A DNA stretch of 64,000 nt from Roseibium salinum (GTDB lineage: Bacteria; Pseudomonadota; Alphaproteobacteria; Rhizobiales; Stappiaceae): NCBI RefSeq assembly GCF_026240905.1, contig NZ_JAPEVI010000001.1, positions 62,001 to 126,000 on the forward strand. Reading direction: 5' to 3'. The notes under the pieces were generated by a model, which saw nothing but the letters and a program-made list of their open reading frames with translations, was not told where the DNA came from and ran no database searches. The translations under genes were made by a program, and so were the position numbers. This document shows, piece by piece, positions 26,901 through 36,453 of this stretch (the stretch's first letter is position 1; each line of letters begins with the position of its first letter).

Positions 26901-28042
26901 ACTGAGAATGCAACGGCAACACCGTTGATCGTGATGCCCGAGATGGATACGGCAACATCATCTGAATCACCGAGGCCGTCGACGAACCCGGTGCCCGGTT
27001 CGTCATCCGTCGTATAGGCGGTAATCCTTATGGCGACAGTCGTGTTGGTATTGCCAGGGTTCACCTGCGATATGCTGAAGGTGCCGCCAGTTGCATCGGT
27101 CAGTTCATCGAAAGTGATGTTGGCCTCGACGTCGGCCTCGGTCTGATCGAGGTTCGGAACGATGAATTCGTTGGGGTCCGGAGTGGAGGTCGAACCGCTG
27201 ACATAGGTGAAATACATCCCCTCGCCGGCCTTCACCTGCTGTCCGTTGGTTCCCAGGCTGGTCACGGCCTGACCGCTGGTGTTGACCGTATCGCCGGAGG
27301 AGATGTTTTCTCCCTCGGACTGGTTGGCCGGATCCCGTCCCGTCACGATGATCGCCTGGTCGAGGTCGCCGAACCACATGAAGAGGTTGTTGCCCGGAGG
27401 CGCTCCGCCAAAGTCGAAGTCAACCTCCGACGTTGCCGCGACGAACAGCTTGTTCGTGAAGTCAAGGCTATCGTCGCTGTCCGCGGTATCGTCGTGCGCC
27501 AGCGTGTAGCCCTCCATGAGCACGGTCCACATCTTGGCGGCGACGATGTCGCCATCAGTGTTCAGGACTTCTTCGAGATAGATGGCCAGGACGATGTCCG
27601 TTCCGTCACCGTCTGCGGTGTTTCCCGCCACGCCATAGACAATGTTGCTGTCCGTCGGATCGGCGAAGAAATAGATCTCATCGCCGCCAACGGTGAAGTG
27701 TCCGCTTGAAAATGTGGAGACGGCGTTCGCGCCATATGCCGTGAACGCATCTCCATCTGAATTGGCAGCAAGCGAGAGGTCGGTGACTTCCGAGTCGACC
27801 GTGACAATATAGTCTCCTTCATCGCTCGCCGCATCGGTCATTGCATCGCCGTAGCCGCTCAGCGCAGCCTCATCCAGCGTCAGGCTGTAGAAGCCCAACC
27901 GACCTGAAAAAGCCAATGGCAACCGATCGGTCGCAATGTCGTTGTCGTCCTCATCGCCGACAATGCCCATACTCTCGTAATAGTTCTGCAGTTCTTCGGA
28001 CTCATCGAGGACTACAAATTTGCCTGTGCTTGTGACACCCAT
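23932..28042 (-). pseudogene. Giant type I-secreted repeat protein (T1SS-143/DUF5801-like repeats), frameshifted near the C-terminus
   Basis: This is a very acidic Asp/Gly/Thr-rich protein of about 1370 residues if its two frames are joined. The N-terminus (MGVTSTGKFVVLDESEELQN) has GGGAG 8 bases before the ATG at 28042 and no signal peptide, as in type I substrates. Repeated units carry EDDGPAIDLTALSPTIAVDE, SKVYALVL and DLVFTIEVDANTGDVT. Two units are nearly identical 549-base tandem repeats (183 residues). The first frame breaks at about 24940-24955 after GSDDFDS; the next frame resumes with ILLSVSFDSYQID and runs to DPDAIV. It is probably a surface adhesin or biofilm protein exported by the adjacent ATPase/HlyD pair. 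The break may be a sequencing error or a phase-off allele. Confidence 0.82.
25053..26150 (-). repeat. Two tandem 549-base coding repeats
   Basis: Units 25053-25601 and 25602-26150 are nearly identical, in register, and each encodes 183 residues of the giant secreted protein. Matching landmarks (GGCCCGTC at 25053, 25602 and 26151) are spaced exactly 549 bases apart. Confidence 0.85.
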
Positions 28043-29239
28043 GACCTTGTCTCCCAAATGTTCTTCTTCAGCCGGGATGCGATATCCGTGCATCCGGGCC
28101 GCTTGCGCATGAATTCGTTGGAGAAAGTCGGCGTGGCATTTTTGACGGTTGTTTGTCCGGGAATTCCCTCGCTCGTGGAGGGGCGGTCACCGGGCTGTTC
28201 CGTTTTATTTCAAATGCGGGTTCCTTTACGGCGTGCCGCTGCACCCGTGCGGTGAATTAGACAATCAATTAGCAGAACCCATTCCGGCACTTCCTCCCGT
28301 TCGGCCCGCCCCCGCAGAATAGATCTAACCATCCGCTCCGATGTCTTTACGAGCTCGTGTCTTTAGGAACTCGCCAACAATATTTTGCGCTCAAATGACC
28401 TCGGAAACCCCGACACGTGTTGTTTCATGCCGCATTGTATTTCACACAGAAAGTCTTTTCTTGTGCGTCTTGAAGAATTTATTGAAACTATCATTCAAAA
28501 ATCTGATCTCTATTTCAAATAGACGCTCTGATTTAATCAGCGCATTTATCCACCTACAAATCATACTTTGTTTGCCGAAGCTTGAAATAGATAATTCTTG
28601 GTATAATCAAAAGGGCAGCTTCAAATGGTATTGTGAATATCTGACAGGAGGAGATGAATATATGGAGCAGGCAGAAATTCTTCTCCCGGCAATTTGGCCA
28701 ATGGTTGGCGCATCCGTTTATTGGGATGCATGGCCGCGGGGATCGATTGCCGACAAGTCACTATATGACAGTTTACGCGCACATCGTTATTTGCGAGGCA
28801 TGTGCACCAAATCGATAGGAAGATAATCCATGAAAAACAAAGAAGCTCACTCAAAGGCCAACTGGGAAGCTTCTGTTGTCATGAAATAAAAAATGCGGGA
28901 TCATAATAGGTTGAATAACAATTACCAAAAAATGGGATAGATATAGTCATGTATTGCTTAATTTCTTGCCTTTTCGAGAAAATTCTGCAGATAAAATAGA
29001 AAATAATCATATATTCCTACGAATTTCTAGTAAAAGTTTGATTTTTTTAATATATAACTTAGAATTTTAATATTGATATTTAGATTAATACCCTATAGAT
29101 TTCTATCTCGTTTGATATTAATTTGTAAACAATAAATCTTACAACAATTTGTGCTGGACAACCTCTCTTTTGGCACTTCGGCGCAGCCAAATTCCCCTAG
29201 GGAAATTTGGTTGCGAGTGAAAGAGGCTGGAGAAATTGC
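28043..29239. other. Long AT-rich intergenic region
   Basis: These ~1200 bases separate the repeat-protein gene from the LuxR-type gene. The part from about 28340 to 29150 is far more AT-rich than its surroundings, with A/T runs such as 29040-29110. No protein family could be read in it apart from doubtful short frames at 28655 and 28662. It probably contains the promoters of both divergent genes and may be a silenced or horizontally acquired segment. Confidence 0.6.
28655..28819 (+). CDS. Possible small protein in AT-rich region (two competing frames)
   Basis: A strong AGGAGG at about 28647-28652 precedes two start codons. ATG at 28655 opens a 54-codon frame (MNIWSRQKFFSRQF..., ending HIVICEACAPNR). 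ATG at 28662, better spaced at 8-10 bases, opens a 54-codon frame beginning MEQAEILLPAIW and ending at about 28826. I recognise neither. The first has an ICEAC pair of cysteines. Only one, if any, is likely real. Confidence 0.3.
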
Positions 29240-29965
29240 ATGTCGAGCCATTTGCGTCATTTATGTTTTATCGGGCCAGAGGAGAGGTTGCCGAAACAAC
29301 TTCAAAACTCCTTGCTTCGCGAACTTCCCGACCTCGTTGTTCATATCGAAGATGATTGGCGCAGCCTGGTCCGTTCCGCGAGCAGCAAGGGAATTCATCC
29401 CACGACCATTTTGATAGATGCAGGCTACGGTGCCGCCAACATCACAGAATTCAGGCAAATCGAGGAAATGTACTCCAATGCGAACCTGTGCCTGACGCTT
29501 AACGGTGACTGCAACTCCACACACCACATTCGGGAATGCCTGAAAGCCGGCGTCATCCACAATATTCTGCCAATGAACCTCCGGCTGGATTTGTGGCTGT
29601 TTGCAGTCCAGATCCTGCTGCACGGCGGATCCTATATGCCTCCGGAGCTTTTTGAGCTGCTGGAAGTCCACCGAAATCCGCCCATGACAACCGCGGGCCA
29701 GACGGTCGGCGGTCATACATCAAATGGTGCATGTGCAAATGGCACGCACGTAGTCGACGCTTTGACTCCCAGGGAGAATGAGGTGCTCGCGCTAATCGCT
29801 CAAGGATTGCAAAACAAGAACATTGCCGCAGCCCTAAGGCTCTCCGAACATACTATCAAACTGCACATTCACCATATTATCTCGAAAATGGGGGTATCCA
29901 ATCGAACGGAAGCTGCAGCCGCTTTCATTCAGCACGGTGAGGCCGCAGACAACCATACGCGTTGA
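29240..29965 (+). CDS. LuxR-family response-regulator-like transcription factor
   Basis: This 241-residue protein has a C-terminal LuxR/FixJ helix-turn-helix (LTPRENEVLALIAQG, then NKNIAAALRLSEHTIKLHIHHI, about residues 180-235). The N-terminal ~130 residues have a receiver-like layout (TILIDAGYG where a phosphoacceptor loop would be), but the acidic pocket is incomplete, so it may be a pseudo-receiver. The start at 29240 (MSSHLRHL) follows GGAG by 8 bases. It lies between the giant secreted protein and the metalloprotease, making it the likely regulator of the type I secretion locus. Confidence 0.85.
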   Translation: MSSHLRHLCFIGPEERLPKQLQNSLLRELPDLVVHIEDDWRSLVRSASSKGIHPTTILIDAGYGAANITEFRQIEEMYSNANLCLTLNGDCNSTHHIRECLKAGVIHNILPMNLRLDLWLFAVQILLHGGSYMPPELFELLEVHRNPPMTTAGQTVGGHTSNGACANGTHVVDALTPRENEVLALIAQGLQNKNIAAALRLSEHTIKLHIHHIISKMGVSNRTEAAAAFIQHGEAADNHTR

Positions 29966-30518
29966 CCCAAGCTCAGGACCGGAGAGCGGAGGACTTTCGA
30001 GATCGTCGATCCGGTCGAAGACAGTGTACACCGGAGCCTGTCGAGATCAGTCTTCCCTGCGCTGTTTTTCACTCACGCGTGATCGAATGCCCCGCGCGAT
30101 TGGCACCGAATTCCGCCAATCAACCGGCTCATGACCGGAAAATTCGAGATATACAGCACTAATTTCGCATTTCTGCAACCTGTTGCGATCGTCCAGCCGG
30201 GATGGCAGGCCGACTGCCTGGGTGCGTCGAGCCGGCACATGCGACATGGCAGGCCAAAGGAAATATTCCTTGCCGAAAAGAAGCTTGTCCGAACATCGGT
30301 CCAAATGCACCATTTTTCAGCCGCGCACAGATGACCGGACTCATCAATATATTTGATAGGAATTGGCGGGAATATTAAGCGCCTCATATTGTCGGCTCAC
30401 CATAATGCAGCCATGAGTCTATGGACTGTCCCGTTGCGGCTGCAGCATCGTCTGCACCAATTTCGGAAATTGGGGACCTGATTCGTCAGGTCGTCCAAAC
30501 CTTGCAACGAGAGGGCTC
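29966..30518. other. Intergenic region before the metalloprotease gene
   Basis: 553 bases without a convincing gene. Short frames on both strands lack ribosome sites and family features. It must hold the metalloprotease promoter, but no consensus -35/-10 pair stands out. Confidence 0.5.
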
Positions 30519-33500
30519 ATGCACCCGACAGATTCTTTTGGTCAGAAGGACGGTCCTGGTATCGTAGATACGTTCAAAGCTTTCACCGTGCCAGCGTGGT
30601 TCGCACCGGGGCTCCAGTATTCGCAGATCCCGACACTAACGCCTGTGGATCAGGAAGTACTGGTAGATATATCCTCAGCTCAAGAGAATGCCGCCAGTCG
30701 GATACCTTCGGAGGGTGAACCTTCCGCCCGGTTTTCCGGAAACACCCTTTCGGATGCACAAGTCAGCGGACGGCTTGCATGGGTGGGCGATGCGGACGTT
30801 TCAGAAAGCGACGAAGCAGGGCTCACGACCGAGGGCGACGGTTCGACGCTTTTGTCTTCCTTGCTTGACTCCCTTTTCGATGCATCCCGCAACGAAAGCG
30901 GCAGGGGACCATTCAACACCGTTGCAGCAGACGCCTTGGCAGATCTTTCGTCCGATGAAGGCATGGCGACCGGATCCGCTCCCGGCTTCACTGCGTTTGC
31001 TCCCTTGCACGACACGGACGGTCTCATCCTGCACGACGAACAATCCTGCCCCTGCCTGGCATGCGGCATGCGCGAAGAGGATAGTTCGGATGCGGCAGGT
31101 GACGGGACGACGAACTCGTCGGAAACCTCCTTTGCACCGTCACCACTCGGAGACCTCGCCGATTACCTGACCAGCGGATACTGGGCCGACAAAGGACTTG
31201 TGGTCAGCAATCCCGAAGGCACGCTCTCGCACAATCTGGGTACGTCCGGGGCGGATCCGAACAACGGCGTTCTCTATTACAATATTTCCGGCTACTCCTC
31301 GGATGCCGACGGTTTGACCGCCGACCGGCAGTTTCTGGTCCGCGAGATCTTCAAGCTGTATGAGGCAACGCTCGGCATCGACTTCATCGAAACGACATCC
31401 ACGGACGCCTCCGTCGTAGACTTCTTCTTCAGCGACAATTCCTCCGGCGCCTTTGCCAATTACAGTTATTATTCGAACGGGGAACTGGCGGCCGGCTATG
31501 TGAACATTTCCACCACATGGTCGGGCGGCACATCGACTTACAACGACTACACGCTGCAGACCATTTTCCACGAAATCGGTCATGCGCTCGGCCTCGGCCA
31601 CCAGGGCAATTACAACGGCTCGGCCATCTACGGGACGGACAATACCTTCGAGAACGACAGCTGGCAGGCATCCATGATGTCGTATTTCAGCCAGACCGAA
31701 AACACGTCGGTCGACGCCTCGAGGGTCTACCTGCAAACACCCATGTCGGTCGACTGGATGGCTCTCGACGATCTCTATGGCTCTCAAGGGTATGGCGTAG
31801 CCAACGCCTTTACGGAAGACACCACCTGGGGCTTCAATACCACGATTACTTCCGAGGTCAGCGATATCTGGGCCCAGTGGTCCACCTATGCGGGAAATAC
31901 GGCGTCCACGATCGTCGATAGCGGCGGTACCGACACGCTGGACCTTTCCGGCTTCAGCAACAACACGGTGATCAACCTTGCCCCTTCCGACAGGACCGCG
32001 ACGTCTCCGTCGGTCTCCAGCATCGGTGGCAAGGTAGGCAACCTGACGATCGCCGAAGGGACGATTATTGAAAACGCCATCGGCGGCGCAGGCTCGGAAA
32101 CCTTCTACGGCAACAGCGCGGACAACACGCTGACGGGCAATGGCGGTGACGACACGTTCCATGACAGTCTCGGGTCAGACACGTATCTCGGCGGCTCGGG
32201 CACTGACTGGGTCTTGTTCGCAGGCAATTTTTCCGACTATTCGTTCTCGGTGACCGGCAGCTTCCTGCAAGTGATCAACGCCGCCGTGGATCTGGTCGAA
32301 AGCACGGTCGACTGGCTCGGATTTGCGGACCAGAACTTGACCTTCGAGAATATTGTCGACTCGCTGACGTCGGAGCCCACGCCCAATACCGCTCCGGTGA
32401 CTGCCGATGACACTTTCGCGGTGGACGAAGACGCCGTGCTGTCAGGCGTGAGCCTTCTAGCAAACGATGCGGACGCGGATGGCGACACCTTGAGCATCGC
32501 AACCGTCAACGGATCGGCGGCAAATGTGGGCAACCTGATCCAGCTGGCATCCGGCGCCATCTTGACTGTCAATCTGGATGGCACCTTCGACTACGATCAG
32601 AACGGTGCCTTTGACGCATTGGCGGATGGTGAAACGGCGACAGACAGCTTCACCTATACGGCTACCGACGGCGTCGAGGGATCTGGCACTGCAACGGTTA
32701 CCATCACCGTGAACGGCACTTCGGTCAATGCTGCTCCCGTGGCGGCCAATGACGCCTTTTCGGTGGACGAGAACATCGTGCTGTCAGGCGTGAGCCTTCT
32801 GGCAAACGATGCGGACGCGAATGGCGACGCCTTGAGCATCGCAACCGTCAACGGATCGGTGGCAAATGTGGGCAACCAGATCCTGCTGGCATCCGGCGCC
32901 ATCTTGACCGTCAACGCGGACGGCACCTTCGACTACGATCAGAACGGTGCCTTTGACGCATTGGCGGATGGCGAAACGGCGATAGACAGCTTCACCTATA
33001 CGGCTACCGACGGCGTCGAGGGATCTGGCACTGCAACGGTCACTATCACCGTAAACGGCGCTTCGGAAAATACCGTTCCCGTGGCCGCCGATGACAGCTA
33101 CAATGTCGCTGAAAACGAAACCCTGTCAAACAACTTGCTAGTCAATGACGACGATGGTGACGGTGACAGCCTGACGATCGTCGAGGTCGAAGGGTCGGCT
33201 ACGGACGTCGGTAATCAGATTACGCTTGCATCCGGCGCAAGACTGACTGTAAACGCCGATGGCTCGTTCGATTACGATCCGAACGGTGCATTCGACTATC
33301 TGGAAGCCGGCCAGACGGGGACAGACAGTTTCTCCTACCGCATTTCCGACGGCCAGGGTGGCTATGACACCGCAACCGTATCTCTGACGATCGACGGGTA
33401 CTCTCCGTCCGTCACGACGGAACCTGCATCGGTAACAGTCGATTTCGAAGGCATGGTCCCGGGCACCTATTCAGGACAGGAGGGCCTGGAGTTCGCCGGT

Positions 33501-34571
33501 ATGAACATAACTTCCGACAGCCCCCTTTCCGGGTCGCTTTCGGGAATCTCGTCAGGGTTTACGATCACATCGTCGGACATGGACTTCGATCTGGACAGTC
33601 TGATGCTTCAGGCAGTGAGCGGGCGCGTGCGTCTCCAGTTCGAAGCCTATGACGACGGCGTGTTGGTCGGCAGCACTACAGTGAACACCCGCAGCAACCG
33701 CGTTAGTGAAGTGACCTTCGATTCCACATTCGACAGCGCCGACCGAATTGTCGTTTCCGCAAATGGTGAATTCCTGGTCGACGAAATCGGTCTGGTGACC
33801 CACGCGGAAGGTCTGCCCGGTGGCAACACAGCACCTGAAGCTGCCGATGACAGCTTTGCGACCGACGAGGGCACGCCTGTCAGCCGCAACCTTCTTGCCA
33901 ATGACGGTGATGCAGATGGGGATGCGCTCACAGTTACTTCCGTTGCCGGCCAGACCGGCGGAACAGTGACGCTGGCAACCGGCGCAATCGTCATTTTCGC
34001 CGAGGATGGATCGTTCACATATGATCCGAACGGTGCATTCGACTATCTTTTCGACGGAGAGAGTGCAACCGACAGCTTCGTCTACGAAATCTCGGACGGA
34101 AACGGCGGCGCCGATACAGCAACAGCGGTGATAGCCATCAGCGGCATCGGAACCCCACCTCCTGAGCCGGCGACGGCCGTCATCGGTTTCGAAAGCGGGA
34201 CCATCGGGGAAGCATTCACTTCCGAGGACGGATTCGTATTCACCGATCTGGTGGCAACCGACCGGTCCACAGGTGTGGCAGCCGGATCGCTGGCCGGACA
34301 AAGCTCCGGTGACAGCCTGACAATTGCCCGGTCGGACGGGGAGGCTTTCGACTTCGAACAATGTTTCTTTTCTGCCGTCAGCGGCAAGAACGTCGAAGTG
34401 ACAGTCGAAGGATACTTTGACGGCCAACTGGTCGGCAGCGACAGCTTCCGGACCTGGGACAACAAGGAAAGCCTCGCCACGCTGCCGGATTCCACCTTCG
34501 ATCAGGTCGATGAAGTGGTGATCACCGCAACCGGCGGTGTCATTCTTGACGAACTGACGCTGATCTTCTGA
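30519..34571 (+). CDS. Secreted serralysin-like (M10) metalloprotease with cadherin-like repeats
   Basis: This 1350-residue protein without a Sec signal has an acidic N-terminal region containing the cysteine cluster CPCLAC (177-182). A metzincin protease domain follows with zinc motif HEIGHALGLGH (351-361) and Met-turn SMMSYF (385-390). A short RTX-like stretch comes next (GGAGSETFYGNSADNTLTGN, about 525-545). Then come cadherin-like units with NAPV..ADD and ANDADADGD motifs (from ~623), two of them near-identical 342-base repeats. Two lectin-like beta domains (VDFEGMVPG, VIGFESGTIGE) follow, and the protein ends DELTLIF. The hydrophobic/acidic end and neighbouring exporter suggest type I secretion. 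It would digest extracellular protein, or process the giant surface protein next door. Confidence 0.88.
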   Translation: MHPTDSFGQKDGPGIVDTFKAFTVPAWFAPGLQYSQIPTLTPVDQEVLVDISSAQENAASRIPSEGEPSARFSGNTLSDAQVSGRLAWVGDADVSESDEAGLTTEGDGSTLLSSLLDSLFDASRNESGRGPFNTVAADALADLSSDEGMATGSAPGFTAFAPLHDTDGLILHDEQSCPCLACGMREEDSSDAAGDGTTNSSETSFAPSPLGDLADYLTSGYWADKGLVVSNPEGTLSHNLGTSGADPNNGVLYYNISGYSSDADGLTADRQFLVREIFKLYEATLGIDFIETTSTDASVVDFFFSDNSSGAFANYSYYSNGELAAGYVNISTTWSGGTSTYNDYTLQTIFHEIGHALGLGHQGNYNGSAIYGTDNTFENDSWQASMMSYFSQTENTSVDASRVYLQTPMSVDWMALDDLYGSQGYGVANAFTEDTTWGFNTTITSEVSDIWAQWSTYAGNTASTIVDSGGTDTLDLSGFSNNTVINLAPSDRTATSPSVSSIGGKVGNLTIAEGTIIENAIGGAGSETFYGNSADNTLTGNGGDDTFHDSLGSDTYLGGSGTDWVLFAGNFSDYSFSVTGSFLQVINAAVDLVESTVDWLGFADQNLTFENIVDSLTSEPTPNTAPVTADDTFAVDEDAVLSGVSLLANDADADGDTLSIATVNGSAANVGNLIQLASGAILTVNLDGTFDYDQNGAFDALADGETATDSFTYTATDGVEGSGTATVTITVNGTSVNAAPVAANDAFSVDENIVLSGVSLLANDADANGDALSIATVNGSVANVGNQILLASGAILTVNADGTFDYDQNGAFDALADGETAIDSFTYTATDGVEGSGTATVTITVNGASENTVPVAADDSYNVAENETLSNNLLVNDDDGDGDSLTIVEVEGSATDVGNQITLASGARLTVNADGSFDYDPNGAFDYLEAGQTGTDSFSYRISDGQGGYDTATVSLTIDGYSPSVTTEPASVTVDFEGMVPGTYSGQEGLEFAGMNITSDSPLSGSLSGISSGFTITSSDMDFDLDSLMLQAVSGRVRLQFEAYDDGVLVGSTTVNTRSNRVSEVTFDSTFDSADRIVVSANGEFLVDEIGLVTHAEGLPGGNTAPEAADDSFATDEGTPVSRNLLANDGDADGDALTVTSVAGQTGGTVTLATGAIVIFAEDGSFTYDPNGAFDYLFDGESATDSFVYEISDGNGGADTATAVIAISGIGTPPPEPATAVIGFESGTIGEAFTSEDGFVFTDLVATDRSTGVAAGSLAGQSSGDSLTIARSDGEAFDFEQCFFSAVSGKNVEVTVEGYFDGQLVGSDSFRTWDNKESLATLPDSTFDQVDEVVITATGGVILDELTLIF
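32385..33068 (+). repeat. Two tandem 342-base coding repeats (cadherin-like units)
   Basis: Units 32385-32726 and 32727-33068 are nearly identical 114-residue cadherin-like modules of the metalloprotease. A third, more diverged unit begins at 33069. The identical phase (342 bases) suggests recent duplication. Confidence 0.8.
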
Positions 34572-34593
34572 CGGATGCCCGAGAGGTGGGACA

Positions 34594-34622
34594 CGTTGGC
34601 GCCGGCAGAGCTGGCGCCAACG
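34594..34622 (+). terminator. Hairpin after the metalloprotease gene
   Basis: CGTTGGCGCC and GGCGCCAACG form a perfect 10-base stem around a 9-base loop, 22 bases past the stop codon. There is no U-run, so it may be a message-protecting stem or a weak terminator. Confidence 0.6.
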
Positions 34623-35063
34623 CTCAATGCGGACCGAATTGTTTGCGCAGCAGTCTCCTTGCGACCGATCTCGCTCAATTTGTGAGCCTGCCGTCGCTGT
34701 TGAGAAATGGTGGGCATTTTCGTCGCGCGGGGTAAGAAAGCGCGCAGTTGCTTTTCCGCTTAGAAAAACCTGCCGGTCCGTTTCGGCCCCATCTTTGATC
34801 TCAGGTGTTCTCCAAACGACCAATGGTCAAAGGAGAAGATAAATGGGTACTGCGCAATATAATTCGAACGCATTGGGAGCGTCGGGCTTGGAATGCTGAC
34901 CGAAAGGTCGGTGTGAAGAAATTCAGCATCAAGTTCACCAAGCAGGTCCAGGCCGAACTCGTGAGGGCGATCAAGGAGCGCAAGTCGGTTCGCATCTTTC
35001 GCCGACAGGAAGCCATTGCGGAGTGAGGTTTTTATCAAATGGTCAAAAAAGTTCAGTATTTAC
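34623..35063. other. Gap between protease and ccdAB, with a doubtful 73-residue frame
   Basis: There is no recognised gene. A plus-strand frame at 34805-35026 (ending KSVRIFRRQEAIAE) is basic, with a plausible helical segment FTKQVQAELVRAIKER, but has no good ribosome site. A piece of it, ATTCAGCATCAAGTT, recurs at about 45152 in the degraded region there, so this may be relic DNA. Confidence 0.35.
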
Positions 35064-35093
35064 GCGCATAGACTATGCGCATTGAGTCTGCGC
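35064..35093. promoter_or_regulatory. Palindromic operator of ccdAB
   Basis: GCGCATAG-A-CTATGCGC (35064-35080) is a perfect 17-base palindrome. A second overlapping repeat GCGCA-N7-TGCGC runs to 35093. Both lie 50-80 bases before ccdA, where a CcdA-CcdB complex would bind for autoregulation. Confidence 0.6.
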
Positions 35094-35143
35094 GTCTTCT
35101 GTTGTATCGTCGTCGCGGCAACGTATCTCGGGAACGAAGTGAA

Positions 35144-35377
35144 ATGGCACCTTCAACGGCAAGAAGATCAACCAACCTGACAATTGATGCATCGCTTGTT
35201 CGCTCTGCGAAGGATCTGGGCATCAACATCTCCAAGGCTGCAGAAGAAGGTATTCGGACAGCTGTTTCCAGAACCCTGGCCGATCAGTGGAAACTGGAGA
35301 ACCAGGCTGCGCTGAACAGTTCCAATTCCTATGTTGCAGACCATGGACTGCCGCTAGGGAAAAACCGGCTGTTCTGA
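35144..35377 (+). CDS. ccdA: Type II antitoxin CcdA
   Basis: This is a 77-residue antitoxin. The N-terminal ribbon-helix-helix reads STNLTIDASLVRSAKDLGIN (DNA binding and dimerisation). The C-terminal part (DQWKLENQAALNSSNSYVAD) matches the CcdA tail that wraps the gyrase poison CcdB. The ATG at 35144 is chosen over an upstream in-frame start at 35075 because it gives the usual length and the operator palindromes lie upstream. Its stop overlaps the ccdB ATG (TGATG). Confidence 0.88.
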   Translation: MAPSTARRSTNLTIDASLVRSAKDLGINISKAAEEGIRTAVSRTLADQWKLENQAALNSSNSYVADHGLPLGKNRLF

Positions 35378-35676
35378 TGGCCAGAAATCGTCTCTACCGG
35401 CTTGAACCCGATCAAGTCCTTGTCCTGGATGTTCAGGCGGACCTTCTGGAAAGCCTCAATACACGGGTTGTTGTGCCGCTGTTGCGGAAATCGGAGGCCC
35501 CTGCCCCGGCGAAAATCCTAAATCCGATATTCACCATAGAAGGTGAGTCGTTCGTTATGGCCACTCAGTTCCTGTCAGCGGTTTCGGTCTCTCAACTGGG
35601 GGAATCGATCGGGAGCCTGGATGGGTCTTTTCCAGAAATTACGAGGGCCTTGGATATGCTGTTCCAAGGTTTCTAA
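35377..35676 (+). CDS. ccdB: Type II toxin CcdB (gyrase inhibitor)
   Basis: This 99-residue CcdB-family toxin begins MARNRLYRLEPDQVLVLDVQ and includes LLESLNTRVVVPLL, the typical CcdB N-terminal strand pattern, and a C-terminal helix ITRALDMLFQGF. CcdB traps DNA gyrase on DNA. The start at 35377 overlaps the ccdA stop; a longer frame from 35287 runs through ccdA in another frame and is not credible. The length matches the F-plasmid family (about 101). The pair is likely a chromosomal stabilising or relic addiction module. Confidence 0.88.
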   Translation: MARNRLYRLEPDQVLVLDVQADLLESLNTRVVVPLLRKSEAPAPAKILNPIFTIEGESFVMATQFLSAVSVSQLGESIGSLDGSFPEITRALDMLFQGF

Positions 35677-35798
35677 GGCCGCTCGCCATGCTAGCAACTT
35701 TTCTGTCAGCCGAGCATATCGGGCCACGGAACGTTCATTTCCAGGACGGCATGTGAATCAGCGAAAGGCCCCGCTCGGGGGCACTCGGTTGCGCCGAT

Positions 35799-36407
35799 TC
35801 ACAATTCGGTGGCGTCTCGTTCAGTCAGGATGCAGTCGATCAGTCCCCACTCCAGCGCCTCTTCAGGCGTCATGAACCGGTCCCGGTCCATCGCAAGCTC
35901 GAACTCCTCATATGTTCGGTTGCAGTGCTTGGCATAAAGCCGCGTCATGCGCTGCTTCGTGCGCAGGATTTCCTCAGCATGGATTGCCATGTCCGAGGCC
36001 TGGCCCTGGAAGCCGCCGGAGGGCTGATGGATGAGGATATTGGCATTGGGCAACACCGCACGCTGCCCAGGTTCGCCGGCCATCAGCAGAAATGATCCCA
36101 TCGAGCGGGCAGTTCCCATGCACAGCGTATGAACGGGTGCCCGGATATAACGCATGGTGTCGTACATCGCAAAACCGCTGGTGACCATGCCGCCGGGTGA
36201 ATTGATGTAAAGCTGAATCGGCTTCTTGGGACTATCAGCTTCCAGAAAAAGCAATTGCGCGCAGATGAGCGCCGACACCGTATCGTTCACCTCACCATTG
36301 AGAAAGACGATCCGCTCGCGAAGCAGTCGGGAATAGATATCGAAAGAGCGTTCACCACGGCTGGATTGTTCCACCACCATTGGGACGAGCTGCATCGCTT
36401 CGCGCAT
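35799..36407 (-). CDS. clpP: ATP-dependent Clp protease proteolytic subunit (extra ClpP paralogue)
   Basis: This is a 202-residue ClpP. The N-terminus [23 protein letters not shown] is typical. The catalytic triad is visible: Ser102 in ARSMGS, His127 in LIHQPSGG and Asp176 in DRDRFM. AGGAG is 8 bases before the ATG. ClpP forms tetradecameric chambers with ClpA/X ATPases. No clpX lies beside it, unlike the main chromosomal copy in most alphaproteobacteria, so this is probably a second paralogue. Its place next to toxin-antitoxin genes is suggestive because Clp proteases degrade antitoxins, but this is inference. Confidence 0.92.
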   Translation of the reverse strand: MREAMQLVPMVVEQSSRGERSFDIYSRLLRERIVFLNGEVNDTVSALICAQLLFLEADSPKKPIQLYINSPGGMVTSGFAMYDTMRYIRAPVHTLCMGTARSMGSFLLMAGEPGQRAVLPNANILIHQPSGGFQGQASDMAIHAEEILRTKQRMTRLYAKHCNRTYEEFELAMDRDRFMTPEEALEWGLIDCILTERDATEL

Positions 36408-36453
36408 TTGGCGAACTCCTGTGTCTTGATAATTTTGGTTGATTGAGGGGCGG

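Noticed and set aside
31140..32162. 340-residue minus-strand frame opposite the protease
   Set aside because: Shadow of the zinc protease domain; no ribosome site or motif.
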